A stretch of 64,000 nt of DNA. Origin: Progne subis subis (lineage: Eukaryota; Chordata; Aves; Passeriformes; Hirundinidae). The translations under genes were made by a program, and so were the position numbers. Where the stretch lies: contig JAKJHU010000037.1 of assembly GCA_022316685.1 (NCBI GenBank), positions 1,661,792 to 1,725,791 of the forward strand, written 5' to 3'. Positions 9,729 through 24,700 of this stretch are shown piece by piece. The stretch's first letter is position 1, and the number at the start of each line of letters is the position of its first letter. Under the pieces are notes generated by a model, which saw only the letters and a list, made by a program, of their open reading frames with translations, searched no databases and had not been told where the DNA came from.

Positions 9729-12700
9729 CTAAACAAACAACAAAGTGTCAAAATGCCTTCAAAAGAAACACTTGCTTCAAATCATTAATTCTTAAGCTGT
9801 TGTTATACAAAATTCAAACAGGTCTAGGCACTTACCATATCCACAAGAGCCACATACATGAACAAGCCAGCAGTAAGTGCAAATATCCACATTGAAACAT
9901 TGTCTGCGTAATGGCCAATAAGGATCCCAGTCGCCATACCCAGATAGGCCAGCATAGCTGACAGAGCGTTGTAAAGCACAGCTTGCTTGACAGTCATACC
10001 AGCTTTTAGAAGGACAGCAAAATCTCCTATAACAGGGGAAAAAAACCAAGACAAGACAAAGTTTTCATTCTCAGGTTAAGTACTGCAGTGTTGTCTTACT
10101 TACACGTCTCTTACAGGATTACTAAGCTACTTTTATGCTGTCGTTCGCCTTATTTTTTTTCCTTCATAAAATCAGAAATCACTGAGGGACAGAATCTTAA
10201 AAGGAGCACATGAACAACACCACAGCAGTAAATAATAAGTTTATAACTTTAAAGTCTTTGCATTTTTGAAAGAAGCAGCTTTTTGCTGAATCACAGAACA
10301 TCCTGACTTGGAAAGGACGCACAAAGATGATCAAGTCTAACTCCTGGCCCTGCACAGGATACCCCAAGAGTCTCACCATGTGCCTGAGAACATTGTCCAA
10401 ACACTCCTTGAATGTTCAGCCTTGGTGCTGTGGCCACTTCCCTGGAGAGCCTGCTCCAGTGTCTAACCACCCTCTGAGCAATAAACCTTTTCCTGATATC
10501 CAACCTCTGCCTTTCCTGACACAACTTCAGGCCATTCCCTTGGGTCCTGTCACAGAACAGAAGAGACCAGTGCCTTCCCCTTATGAGAAAGCTGTAGAGT
10601 GCAATGAGGTCTCCCCTCAGTCTCCTCCAGGCAGAATAGACCAGGTGACCTCAGCCACTCCTCAAATGGCTTCTCCTCAATGGCCTCAAGGCCCTTCACC
10701 ATCTTCATTCCCCTCCTTTGGATGGTCTCTAATAGCTCCATATCCTCAAGCAGTCTGAATTTAAACCACCAGTGTAAAATGCTGCAGTACCTGATATGCC
10801 CGAATGTTCCTAAAATAAAATATTCCCACTCAATTGCATATTCATTTTAATATCCTGTAACCGCTCTTTGTACTTTTAATCTGTTTTATAAATTTAAAAT
10901 TATTTATTAATTTCTGCAAATGATCCTTAACGTCTTATTTGTACTTGAAGGAATGACAGACCACCAGCCAGAAACAGATTCTCTGTAATTCAGAACGTAT
11001 TTTTTATAAACCAGAGTAATATAAGCTTATTATTTGAAAATAAAATGGATTCTTTATAAGTTATCTCCAGTTAAAGTAAACAAAAGCGATTTTCAAAGCT
11101 GATTTGAGTAATGTGTAACAACAGCCTTTCCTACAAGCTACTGCAATTAAGATGAACTGGTATATTAAAAACATAGCTTAGCATTAACATCAATAACACA
11201 ATTTTATTCCCGGCTAACTTTAACTAGCCCCATTTATTTCAATTTTTCTTTGCCACTTCATGCCCTCTGGTAAAGAAGGTATTTCCTATCAAGTTTTCTG
11301 TTCTGATTAAAGAAGTATGAGTTAAATTTTAAAATATTTTTCTTATTTCTAAAACCAACAGAGCAGTTGAGTCTAAAATTATCAGGTTCATAAGATAAAT
11401 TTTCTATTTATATCTGAACTAACAATATTTAGTACGTGTAATTGATACAAGTTCCATGATTAGTATGAACAAGACTCAATTCCTCCCAACCCATAAAATC
11501 AGGTATGTTTTCTCCACAATTAGGTATTTCTATATAACATTACTGTACAAATACATCAAACTTTATATATAGAGACAGTTTAATGTATACATATACAAGC
11601 TCCATTAAATGAAACTCCCCTCTGGGGAACTAAACCTTAAAAAAAGTGAAAACAAACCCTTCCTTCTTCATTCTATACACCAAGTATGACTGTGACCATG
11701 ACAGCTAAGAAATAAACAGCAGTTGCACATCCAAAATGATTTGACATCTGGAAAGATCAGCTTCATCTCGAGTTCAACTAAGTACCTCCATCCTGTTCTC
11801 ACCAGCTGCCCTTCAAAAGGGCCAAATCCTGAACTCATATTGTAAGACACGACAATAATCTCTCATGGGACTGCACATGAATTTAAATCACTTGAGCTTG
11901 AAAGACAAACTGCTCCCAGAAAGATTTCTAAGGAGTTTCAAGTTTAATTTAGAGCAACAGCAGTTCTTTGCAAGACTTAATGAAAAAGCAGCAAATGTTA
12001 TGCAGAAAGTACTTTGACTAAGCATGACCTTCCTTTTAGCAGCACAAGCACGAGAATGAAATTAAGGAGAGATGTGTGAAAAGCAAATTCTGTCATGCAT
12101 TCTCCTGCAATTCACAACTTGTCTTATATACAAGGAGAACAAAAACTACAACTAAAGTAGAAAAAGCTGTAACTGCAAGAGACAGTTTTAAACAAAGTAG
12201 CTGAAATATTTAGATTCTTAAACTATTAATTCAATTAAGAAATTATTAAACAGTCTTTAAGTAAATCAGAAGTATCCTTGAATAGACAACCTGACACAAA
12301 TGAAGTTTTCTGCTCAAATTTTTTCTCCCCCATGCACCTGTAAGTACACACACATGCAGCACATGGAAATGCTGGGGTCTTACCTAGCTCATGAGGTAAT
12401 TCATGGCAAAATACAGCCACAGAAGTGCTTAAACCACTAGACAACCCTTCAGTAAAGGCAGCTCCTATGAAGAGACAAGAAGAAAAAAAGCAAACAAAAC
12501 ATTACTACATATTCAGACATCAAGTGCAGAAGCCCTGTTGAACATGCTTGTGTCATATTAGGACATATATTTGACTCAAAGTTTTCTTTGTGGAAGCATT
12601 TAAACTTTAACTGAACAGTCGACTGTTTATGATTCTTAAGTCGCAAAATTCCTCTTCAGAATCTTGCGATTCAAGTAAACCGCATTTCACTCTCTTATTT

Positions 12701-15700
12701 CTGAACTAAGCCAAATAAATTCCAACAACACAACCCTTCCCAAAAAATGCAACTAATGGAAACACTGTCCGAAAATCCTTGGTTTTTTTAAGATACAAAG
12801 GGAATAAAGCAGCTCAACTGCACTTGAGAGTCAAACACCTTAGGATAGGAAAGTCAAGGCAACAATGAGAGGCTACAAAATCAGCAGTAACAGATCAGCA
12901 GCTAAGCAGCTCACTTCTAAGTAAATACCATAACAGCTTGCTTTTAAGTGGAGAAAAAAAGCCCCCAAACCACAAAAGCCCCTTTAACTAGTCCAACAGT
13001 CCTCACCTTTCTCGTCTTCTCTGCTCCTCCTGTTGCCTGCCATTTTCTTGTTTGGCAGCAGTTCAGGAGGACACAGGACCCTGCAGGGCTGCAGAGCTGC
13101 ACCACAGCTCACACACGGCATGTCAGGGCCCCAGCTGCATGGAGAGCCTCTCCAAGAGTGCAGAGCCACATCCAGCTTCCTCTTATAGCTGCCAGGAGCC
13201 TGCCAGCAAACAAGATGCAGCTAACAAGCAGCCAGAGGCACAAAGCCATGTCACAGTGGCTGGCACACAAGGGACCCACGAATAGTGCTCCCAGAGAAAG
13301 CAATACAATGGCAATGACTCCACTGAAGACAGTCCTTTCTGTTCACTGGGGAAGCTATATGCTAACCCTTGAGGGAGACACAGCTATCCAAGTCTTCAAG
13401 TGCAAGAAATGACTGATGCCCCTCTCTGAAGTGATGACAACAACAGCAACATTATGTCTGGGATGTGTGCCATGGCAGGACGTGGTGAGCAGGCACCTTT
13501 GCATGGCTGGTAACAAACAGGATCAAGAGGGTCTTCAGAAGAGGTTCTACAGAGGCAAAAGCCCAAGCCCATGAGACTAAAGAGGAAAGCAAGACCAAAG
13601 TAGCACTGGAACAGGAAACGTGAACACTGAGATGAGTAACGTTTGAAAATAGTGAAGTCTGGCAACAAGAAGAACCTTCTGGCCCCACTGCAGCTACTGA
13701 TCTGAAGAGCACGGTCATGACTCTGGCAGCAGTGAGAGGATAAGTGAGTCTTGCCTTGACCAACATATTGTTCAGTACATTCAGATTAGAAGTACAAAAA
13801 GAAAGGAAGGATTTTTTTTTTCTTTTTTAGTGATAGGAGATACCCTCCCATGCAGAACAAAACCAGACCTGCTGCCCAGGGAAGTCCATGGGCTGCCCAG
13901 AGCCTGCCTGAATGATGCTGTGGAGACACCACCAAAGCTTGTCTGGCCTGTCATGGATAGATAGCAACTCCCCACAGGGACAGAATATAACTCACCTTGG
14001 GGTTTTTTTGGCTGCCTCCATAAAGGGATTCTTTGATCACATAGAGCTCCAGTATAAAAGCACGTGTGAACTGCAGTTCCATGTGTCTGTTCAGTCTCTT
14101 GGTCAATCAGAGTAACACTAGGAATAAGGTTAGAGATCATCTAACCAAGGAAAGGTTGTGGATAAGCCTACCTATGAACACAGGACATCATCATTCACAC
14201 AGAGTCCTCAGCTGTGGAGGCAACAGTACTGGGCACACAAAGCAGGATATTCCTTAATTGTACTGGTGATGGTTTCCTACTACAGATGACACAAAAGCCA
14301 GCCAGGATTAGCATTGCAAACTGACCCGCTGCTCAGAAACAAGGAAAAACTGATGACAAATACAGCAAAATATGACATCTTGTGAGCATGAGGTAACTGA
14401 GTTCAGGACACAGGAGGAAGCTGGAAGAGGAAGAAGCTCTAGGCTTTAATGAAGCAGACTTTGACTTATTTAAGGAACTGCAGCATAGAATACCCTGGGA
14501 ATCAGTCAAAAGGGAAGGGATGGCCAGTTTCTAAAGCTACAGAGATGCACAAACAAACAAGCCTGTTTGTGCAGAAACACTTGCAGATGTGCCCAGCTAA
14601 GCAGTGTGTCCTAATAAATTAAGATTCAAAAAGGAAGCACACAAGAAATAGGAACAAAGACTGGCAACAAGGAAGCCAAAAGCATTGGAATAAAAGGGAG
14701 GAAGACCAAAGCCCAGCTGGATCTAAAACTAACAAGACTCCAAGGATAACAAGAAACAGTTTTACAAGAATGTTAGCTGAGAAACAGAGTTTGTGAAAAA
14801 TTGAGGTCTCAACTGTTGATAGATGAGGAAGGGAAATAAGCAGTAACAAGAGGCAAAGCACCAGCACAACCTTCATCTCAGTCTCTGTCAACAAAGCCAG
14901 ATCCTAGCTCCATTCCAGGAAAAAAGAGACAGCAAACCACAGAAGCAACAGTTCAGAGAAACGCAGAAAAAACTAGAAATGCTCAGGTGCATCCCAGGAT
15001 GTGACTCATCTGAGGGTACTGACAGCGTTAGTAGTGTGACTAAAAAGCTGCTGTCAATCATGTGTGGAAAACCATGGCTATAGAAGGCCCCACTGGAACT
15101 CTGGGGAAAGGGATAGCACTATTCCCATCTTTAAGAAAGGCAAAGAATAGGACTCAGGAGCGGTCAGTGTTATCTCAGTTCCTGAAAAGATCATGTGGAA
15201 TATCCTCTTAAAATCCCTCTCCAAAAGCTGCATCCAGCTTGAAGAGATAATGGACCATACAGGTGGAGAATATAACAGAATTTTAGTAGGATTTCTGACA
15301 GTTATCTCCTATAGCAGTCTCATCAGGGCAGAGCAAATACGGGCTTGCACACTGACTGGACTGCTGTGCTAACAGGGCCTGGTGGCTGGTAAGAAGTAGA
15401 GCTCACCAGGACAAAAACTGCAACCCATTTCCTTCAGTAGCTTCACTAATCATCTGGATAAAACAGATGGCACCAACAGCAAATTTAGGGGAAAGTGGGG
15501 AGAATGTAAGTGCTGAGGTGACACACCAAGCACTAGAGCTTTAGACAAGACCATAGCAAACTCAATTCTTATGAAGTTCAAAGAGGAAAAGTAAGAAGAA
15601 ATCAAAGTACAAGCTTAAATATCAAGATTATCTCTTTCTATTTTTTCACTGCTAAAAAGAAGTCCTAAAATGTTAACAAGCTGAAGATGAAATTAATGTA

Positions 15701-18700
15701 TCTGGCATTATCCCCTCTCAGGATGCTGATTTTATCTTAAAATATACTTTTAAGACATGACTTCTCTCAAAAGCTAAAGAAAAAAAAATCTGTATGCAAG
15801 ACTAGTGTAAAAATAGTGTTCTGCATTTTACTTATTTAGTTGTAATTACACATAAAAGTTCAAATCACAGATGATCCTTCTGCACAAATGAGTCAGATGC
15901 AACAGTTCCACGCCTTAATAAAAAAAATAAGCACTTTTAAATCTTGTTCCTACATAATTAGCACAACAGATTTGAGGAAAAAAAGTAACTGACGGAACTT
16001 ATGAATAACAAATCACATGAAGTGAAGGAACTTAAACGAAGGGTTATGCTGGCTAAAACTATCTTTACAGAAGTGTTCACATCTTCTTTAAAATACAGAT
16101 GAACTACTACACAAATAGCATTGGCATTTTCACAACACCATCAAATTGATGTTTTCCCATAATACTTTTAAGCACACACAGAACTGAAAGAAACTCGTAT
16201 TTCCATCAACCTGAACAAGCTACACAGCAGGGCTTCTGAAAGCTATTGCTCTCACTTGTTCAATAAGCCTTTATTAACCTTTCTCATACTTTTCCCTTCA
16301 CAACTATAAAGTCATAGCTCCTTCCCAAATCTCCCTAATGCCAAGAGGTAATTGATTCTGTGCCATTTGTATGCAAATCTTCCTTCTACCACATTTTTCA
16401 CTACTGATCTGCTCAAAAATTTATATTTCATGCTTCAACTTTCATCAAAAATGAGATTAAATCAGAAAGTCTCTTTTCACGTTACACTTTGAATTGACTG
16501 AATCTGAACAACTGTAAATATTGCTGTGAGAAAATAGTTATTATTGGGTTTCCTCTTCAAACAAGAACAAATTTTTTCCTACAATAAAATTTACAGAAAG
16601 ACTGATACTGCTGAGCTGCCTCCAGTATGCTAAACAGCCTAGAAATGAATTCAATACCTGTAAAGATTACTCTTAAATACGATAGTCAAGATCAGGAAAG
16701 ATTAGCCTAAGTACTGAAGGTTATTGATTTGACTTCACTTTCTGTAACTTACTTTAACCTTTTAAATTCAATATACCTGTAGTCTAGTTCTCCTTCTAGG
16801 AAAAACATGAGAGAGTTCCCAAACCTGACCTCCCAGGCAGAAGTCCAAAACAAAATATTCAATCTACTATTTTTGTGATAAAGAAATATTTTCACTGAAG
16901 CATTATAAAAAAAAGACTGAGCAACTACACACATTAAGGGAAAAATAGGGGCATGAACTAAACAGAAGCAAAGAGATAAATGCTTTGTTTACAAATAAAA
17001 TAATTGTTTATACCTGTTCAATTTTTTTTTAAAAAATGGACCATTATGCTCAACTTTAGCAACAAGGTTTTGAGTGTAGTATGACCACTGTTTCAGAAAA
17101 CAAAATTTTCAGGCTAAAACAGATAGAAACCAGGGCCTCATCTCCCTACCCATCAGTGCTCTAGAGGAACACTAACTGGGGCCCAGTACAGGCAAGGCAG
17201 GCATACCAAGTACGGAACCTGACCCCGCTGCCTCACAAGAGAAGATGAAAGAGAAAAAAAGGTAAAGAAGCCAACGATACCAGTGGCCTGACTGAGGTGA
17301 AAAAACTCACAGTTATTTTGTATGTGACAAAAAAATACAAGCCTGTCCTAAAAACAATTAAAATTTTAAAAATTGCTGAGCACTTGCAGGCGCTGAAATA
17401 CAAACTCAATCTTACGTATATCTTATAAGCTTAGCTTCAGTTTGGAAAAATGTTAGATTTAACTCTTCAAAAGCAGAAAATTAAGCCCAGCTTATAGATT
17501 TTCTAAAGAAACACAGATGCAAACACATAATTTCTGTTTCACATATCACTTATCACCAGGCTATAAAGCTGAAGATTTTTTTTACTCATTAAGATGATGC
17601 TCTCAGAAAAGTTTAGGCTTCGAAGATCCTCTGCTAATTAGTTACATCCCTAACAAAGGTAAGAGACAGCTAGAAGACCTCCCTGCCTTCACATCCAAGA
17701 AAGCTGCAGAATCCAAGCTAGCACTTACCAATTGCCAGTCCATCACTGAAGTTGTGCAGTCCGTCTCCCATGATCACCATCCACGCCAGAGTTGCTATCC
17801 CTGCGTCCTTCAGCTCTTCGCGCGAGTAGCGCTGACTGTGACTGTGGGGATGATGGTTCTGATGATGATGGTGGTGCAGAATGTGATGGTAGTCATGGTG
17901 ATGGTGACTTAGACGATCTGTCTGGCCTAGAGTATCGTGCAAATGAGAATGGCATTTGTTTCTACAGCCTCTGGACACATATTCACTGTCAACCTCCTCT
18001 TGATGAGAATGAGCTATCATCACTTCCTCTTCCTCTTGTACAGTTGGCTGCTGAGACATGAAGGTTGATGGATCTTGAGAGTCTGCCCCTAGATAGCCCT
18101 CAGGTCCTGTTACAAAAACCCAGAGTACAATGTTACACATTTTTAAAATCACCTAAGCAAAGATACAATAAACAGTTTGACTATGTGAAGCAGTAAAAAG
18201 GTTTAGAAGTTGAGACTGATAATCCAATTTCTTGAACCAGAAGATGTTTTTGAAACACTTCCACAATGGATTCAGGTTTCAGAAATAATTCCCAATACTT
18301 CAAAATAAGGAAAACTTTTAGTTTCTGTCCCCTACTGCTGAAGCAGCCCTTACATTATGGCCACAAATGCTTCCTAAAAGGCAAAAAAACCTTTTTATCT
18401 AAGACTTACTGCAATTTAAACAAAACAGCAAAAGGCTCTAAGTCCCAGTTTCACAGCATGAAGACTGGTAGTTCAATTGCTTCAGAAAAACCAAATATCT
18501 GAAAAGCATGTGCCATCTAGTTATCTCAGGGTTGAAAAAAAAGGACACGGAAGAAGATTATGTTATGGATAATTCTGGAAACTCCTATATTTCAAAATAA
18601 ATACAGGTACTTGTGTTTAACACCAGGAAAACACTAAAAACCAAAGACATCAATACAGACCATGAAATACCCTCATATAAACATTGTTGACACACCACAG

Positions 18701-21700
18701 TAGTTTCTTCCAACTAATCTCTGAAACTTGATAAACTCTTCCTCTGCAATTAAATGAATACTCTTTTTTTTTTTTTTTTTTTTACAGACAAGTATTTATT
18801 AGCTATAAAATTACTCTGAAAATCTGAACATCTCTTTTAGCAACAAGAGCTAACAAGTAACTAGTCTGGTGTGTTTTGGCTTAAGGCATGTTCTTGGGGA
18901 TACATGGTCATTTGCACTCTGCTGAACTTCAAGTATTGTCTAAAACTTCAAGCATTGTCTAAAACTCTGTAATATTACCCTTATAAATATATATTAAAAC
19001 TAACAAACCCCAAAAATCTAAATGATGAGTCATGCATGTAACATCTAGCAGTCTAAAAGAGAAGTGTAGAAGTCAGTAGGTACAGCTGTATTGCAACTTT
19101 CACAGAATGACTTCAACTTCTGCTGCTAAACCCAGAATTAAAAGGCTTAAAGCTCCAAAACTGTGAATCCACTTCCTCTAACCCACAGATCCTTTTCAAA
19201 GGAAAGCAGCAAATAGACCTGATGCTCTACATATCAGCAGACAGACAGGTTTTGTTTTGAAAATACTTCAAATAGGCAGGGATCCAACCTAGAGTAAGAA
19301 GCAGATCTATGAGCTGCCATCAATCAGGTGGTTTTTAAACAGTGCTGACACAAGTAACAAATGTGTGGCATCAGTGAGACTTACGATCATCCGTATCCAA
19401 CTTTTCGTCATTTGCTGAGAACTTCTTACTTTCTCCATCATCTTCATTTTTTTTCTTATTCCAAAAGAAAATACTGCAGTTATGAATATTTTACTTATTT
19501 TTCAGGATATACATGAGCAACATTATATTCACAACATTTATGCAGCCTGCACAGAAAGAGGACAACATGGAAGCCATATAAAGAGTGTAGAAAAGGAATA
19601 TTAAAAACTTACTAAAGTAAGATGATAAAGGTTCCTCAGGCTCCATAGCAAGGGAGAACAAAACAAAACAAACAAAAAAACCCAAAACAACAACAACAAT
19701 CAAACCAACCCATGCACATAAATGGCCTACATTTTTCACAAGAAATAAGCAGAAGGTTTTCATTTGAGAAGTGAAACACATCAAACGGTGAGTAATTTAT
19801 TCCACTAATTCTTTTCTATCATAATGTCAATATAATGTTTTTTAATAACGTACAGAAGGAAAACCAAGTAAAATCTTTCCTCCTTGCCCACTAAAAGCTG
19901 TATCACAACAATTTATGATCAGTGACTCAATATCTAGGAGGGCATAATTAGTCTAACAGGAAATCCATTCCTTGCCAGTGAGGAGAATAAATTCTTGCTT
20001 TGCTTGAAACCCTTCATGTTCTTTCCTGTCAAACAAATTTAACTAGAGATAGGGAAATCTCACAGTTAGTTTAGCTTCAGTATGAACCAAACTAACACAA
20101 CCTCTCATGATCAAAGAGTTTACAGGGCATCTACCCTGCAACTACTGCCTTAATGACCAATTTAATGAGAAGACTAAACAGAGATTATCAGTCTTTGAGG
20201 TAGCCTAGCAATTAGCTATTTTTAAACTAAGTAATCAGTATTTACTAACTTTCTTCAAGCAAGGCTTAGAACTGGTTGGAACCAGATGACCTTTAAGATA
20301 CATTGCAACCCAAACTACTCTATGATTCTATTGTATCACCAACTTCTGCTTAATCTTTCTTACTGAGTCAACTTTGATATCATCCTTTATTCCTGGCTAC
20401 ACTGGTCTTTAAAGAACTGTTAACAGTAATTGGCAAGTTACCAACCCTAATGACCTGCCAAAATTCACCTTACACATAAAATTATTACCTTACACATAAA
20501 AACCAGCATACCTTATTTACCTTACACATAAAAACCAGCATAACAATCTGAGAGCTGCATTTTTGGGGGAGAGAAGGGAAAGCACCAAAGGGCTTGACAG
20601 ACTGTGTTTCCTCATGGAATGCTATTCCAAAAAGTAATTTTCTACAGCATACTTGGATGCTTATTTATGTAAGCACTTACTGCCAACCCTTACCTGTCTG
20701 TGCAAGTGCCCTCCCCATCAGCAGTACAATAACTGCACAATGCAAACTTATTGCACCCAGGAGTGGAATTCAAATAATAATAAAACCAGTTCAGATAGTT
20801 ATAAATGTCTCAATATGTCAGAAGGAAGTCAGTAAGGAAGTGAGTTCTTAAATCACTGTTAAAACTAAAGATGCAATTGGACATTTACTTCCTAAACAAT
20901 TCACTGCAATGTCAAAGCCTGTACTATACTGTCTGGTTAAGGAAACAGGAAAGAGCCCTTAATAAAAGGATCACACAAAAAGGTTATCACATACTTTAGA
21001 AGTGTATGCGTCCCTAATAGAAAATGAAATTCCAACACTAATCCAGTCAGCCATTGCTATTAAAACAAAAGATATATGATATTCATAGAAGGTCTTTTTT
21101 AATAAGTGTTTTCAGAATTGAGTATGCAACACAATAGAGCTCTAAAGTAACAGTCTCCTTACCTTTTTCTTCTTGTCTTTAAATTGCTTTATTAAAGTGA
21201 TCAAATGCTCCACTAGAAACATGAAGTACAAGCCTCCAAGCGCTGTAAGTCCTTTCCATGTAGAATCCAGGTAAGCACTCTCCTCTGTGCTTTGAAAAAC
21301 AAGATGTCTGTACATAGAGCCTTTTTGATCAAGCAGAGGCTTTTCATGGTGATGGTGATGGTTTCCATGAGACTAAGGGGAGAACAAAAAGGGGAAATTC
21401 ATTATACTCAAAAGAACTGTAATGTAAAAAACATAGGAAGTATCCTTCACATCATCTTCCTCATATCTGGAGTCCTGAGACTTGATGATTTTCGCAGGGC
21501 AAATGCTCTGCTTACAGAGTCAAACAATCACAAAGCAATCTATTGACTGGAAATTTGGTGATAGAAAGAAACACTGCAAGGACTGAGAACAGGCCTGGCA
21601 CTGGCCCTCACACTGAAGCTGCATGGACACTGTTTAATCCAAGGTATACAGCTGCACCCACACCAACTCCTGACACGCACCAAGGAAACCACATTTTAAG

Positions 21701-24700
21701 CAGTGGTCACAGCCTGCACACCAGTTAGCTTCCCATCTGAGAAAACTCAGAGATGTCAAACAACTTTTTCCACAAGGAAGTTGGCTGTAATTTCCTTCTT
21801 TAAAGAAAGTCTGACACTTTTCCTCTCCTTACTGGATACTGGTTTGTTCAGAAATAAAAAAATCTTTTTGCACATCTCATTCACACGTGTTTTGATTTAC
21901 ATAACCTCACACAGCAAATGAAAAATTAACTGAAAGGAAAAAGAACTGGTGGATTACAGGCAGGACTGGGAAACCACAGAATCTGCAGTAACTTTTATCC
22001 ATTTTATTTGAAAGCTGGAACAAGTTCTGAGAGGGGAGTGAGGGAAGAATGTCTCTTCGCTAAATTTCTGCCTTTCTTGAAGTTCTCAATCATATTCCCA
22101 TTTCATTGTCCCTATTACATAACAGCAATTATAAAATCTATCAAGTAGTATTTGCCCCAGGACTTCAGAAATGATGGAGTCTGGTAAAAAAAAAAATAAA
22201 ATCACAATGGGTTAAGCCATCAACATAAGTGGCTTGTAAGAAAAAATAGTGGAAATTGCTCACTGAACACTTTAAATGTGAAATGAATAATCCACTATCT
22301 CTAAAGTCCATTAAACTGGGGGGGCAGGGAGCGGAATGGGGGCAGCGCTGCAATAAACCACTGAGAAAAATTATGCAAAATTCTTGTGTTCAAGGAACAA
22401 TAAAGACATGGCAGCACATATGACTAAGAATGGGAAATAGAGAGTGGGATAATGCTATGAAGCTCTTGAACTTTTAAAGACTGTGAAATGAAAAATACAG
22501 ATGTTCCAAATGGAAAACATTTCCATCAAAACAACCTGCATAACAGGGTTGAGAAATGACTCATCAAATGGGTATGAACTCATAGGGCACTAATACATAC
22601 AGTTGTCAAGCTCTCTGCTTTGAGATAATGGATGAAACAGTAATTAATACTTACATGTGGAAGGAGGTGTAAGAAGGCATCTCCACTCAAGGTCCCCACA
22701 GCCAATGCCACAAGAAAACTCAGAAGAAATTTGAAAAATACTCTATTCATCAGTGGTACCAATATAACACCCAGCAAGGAAAGAAAGCTGATGACAGAGA
22801 TGGATATAAAACCACCAATCCAAGCTGGCAAAAGAAAATAAGATAGTAACAACAATAAGTAACAGTACATGATTTTGTTTGCTTAACATTTCTGTTATCA
22901 AACACAACTGATCATTCAATTAATCAGAGGTTAAAAAAAGGTATGCCACAAAGATTTGTCTCTACAATCTTGGTGAAGTGCCACAAGAATATGACACTTC
23001 TTACAACTATGAAATAGGTTTCTTGGATTTATAACCAACATAAACATTTTTCCATTAAGCTTTGATGTTACAAAAAAAAAACCCCAAAACAACAGCCTAC
23101 CTATTTGCAGAGAGTAACTTTTTGGAGGAGTTTCAGCTTTTTCACTACTGGCATGGACTATGCAGTATTTGCCATCAATCTGATTAATAAGAGCTGGGCA
23201 GAGATAACTAAATTCTGTAGCAGACAACAATACTTGAGTGCCTATTCCATGCGACTGCATCAGTTTGGATGCATTGGAGCACTGTGGAAAGAGACATGTT
23301 AAAAATTGTTTAACCAGAACCAAAATACCACAATACAACTTAAAAGGACTGCATGTCCCATCTTAATTGAAATGCAGTGGCACCACATGAAAGCAGCTAC
23401 ATCAGCACAACCAAAAAACAAACCCATTTAGTAAAAAAATGTACTTCCACCCCAAGCCTGCCCCAGACAGCTGGTTTGGGAGTCTGGGTAGATGATGTGC
23501 AATTATTTCTCATTCTCAGCACAAATGGGTGAGATGCTTTGATGTACAAATAGAAAAAGCCTACTACTTTTCAGTCAGTTTTAAAGGCCACCTAAGGAAG
23601 CACTAACAAGGTCAAATATCTTTTTGTAGCAGTGACTGCTGTGGAAAGTCTTGTACAGAGCATGTTTTACATACACTCCCTCGAGTAAATAGCTTCCCAC
23701 TGTACTGTACAACCTACACACAGTCTCAGTGGTTTTAAAGAACAGCAGGACGTCTGCTTCGACAGTGCAGAACACAGCACCAACTTGTGAATTCAGCACC
23801 CACCATCACACGCCACACAACACCCACTCAGAATTACCTGGCATGGCTGCAAACATTAAGAGCCTGCTTGCTTTTTGAAGCCTTTAATGGAAAAGGATCT
23901 GACTGTTTAAGAAAAATGTCTACAACACAACTACACCCTTTATGAGTGCTTATTTTATACTATTTTAAAATAACACAATTTTGCCACAATCTTTTTTAGA
24001 GTTGTTTTTTTCAGATATGGGGAGGGGAAGGTGTTAGAGGAGGATGGTTCTACACTATCACAATGTGAGACAGCTTTGATAAGAATCACAGCATCTTAAC
24101 TGTATTTTTTTTTACTTTCACTTCATTAATAGGAAAACAAGACAGATTCCTGATTTAAGGCAGAACTGCAAATTTAAAACTGTAGATGTTTGTCAAGTTT
24201 AGAAACAGTTTAATATTTAGTAACAGTTAAATATAAAAATCATAAAGGCATTAAACCAAGTTGTACATTTATACTTGATTTTCCTCTGAGCTTGTGAACA
24301 TAACACCATATTCCCTCAAAATGTTAAGTTCCAAGGAAAGTTGTTTGCATGTGTTTGGCTATGGGTATTGCCACACCACAAAACTTGCACCCAGATAAAA
24401 AATAAGCACCTGAAAAACAAGCCATGGCAACATTCCTGGTGGATCTGGATTCCTGAGAATACAACAGAACCCGCCTCACCTCTTGAGTGTTTTGTTTTTT
24501 CAGTTTCGAATAGAGGTAGCTCCCTCTCTCCAATTCCTTCGGAGAAGCACGAGATTCGTTTGCCTTTGTGGCACCAAGCCAGGTGGCATTGCGGGCCCCC
24601 GTGGCATTACCAGCACCAGGGCCGGCTGCTCCCACACGCACAACCGTCTTGACTTCCCCGGGCTGCACGTTCTGGAGCTCGGCGTGGCCGGCTGCGGAAG

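Larger units (their letters stand above)
19455..21162 (-). other. SLC39A6 intron between exons 4 and 5
   Basis: 1.7 kb. It holds a CR1 3' terminus at 20255-20332 and a three-copy tandem repeat at 20467-20543. The rest is AT-rich with no recognisable content. Confidence 0.65.

Noticed and set aside
10327..10758. 143-aa + frame
   Set aside because: Entirely inside an antisense CR1 fragment.
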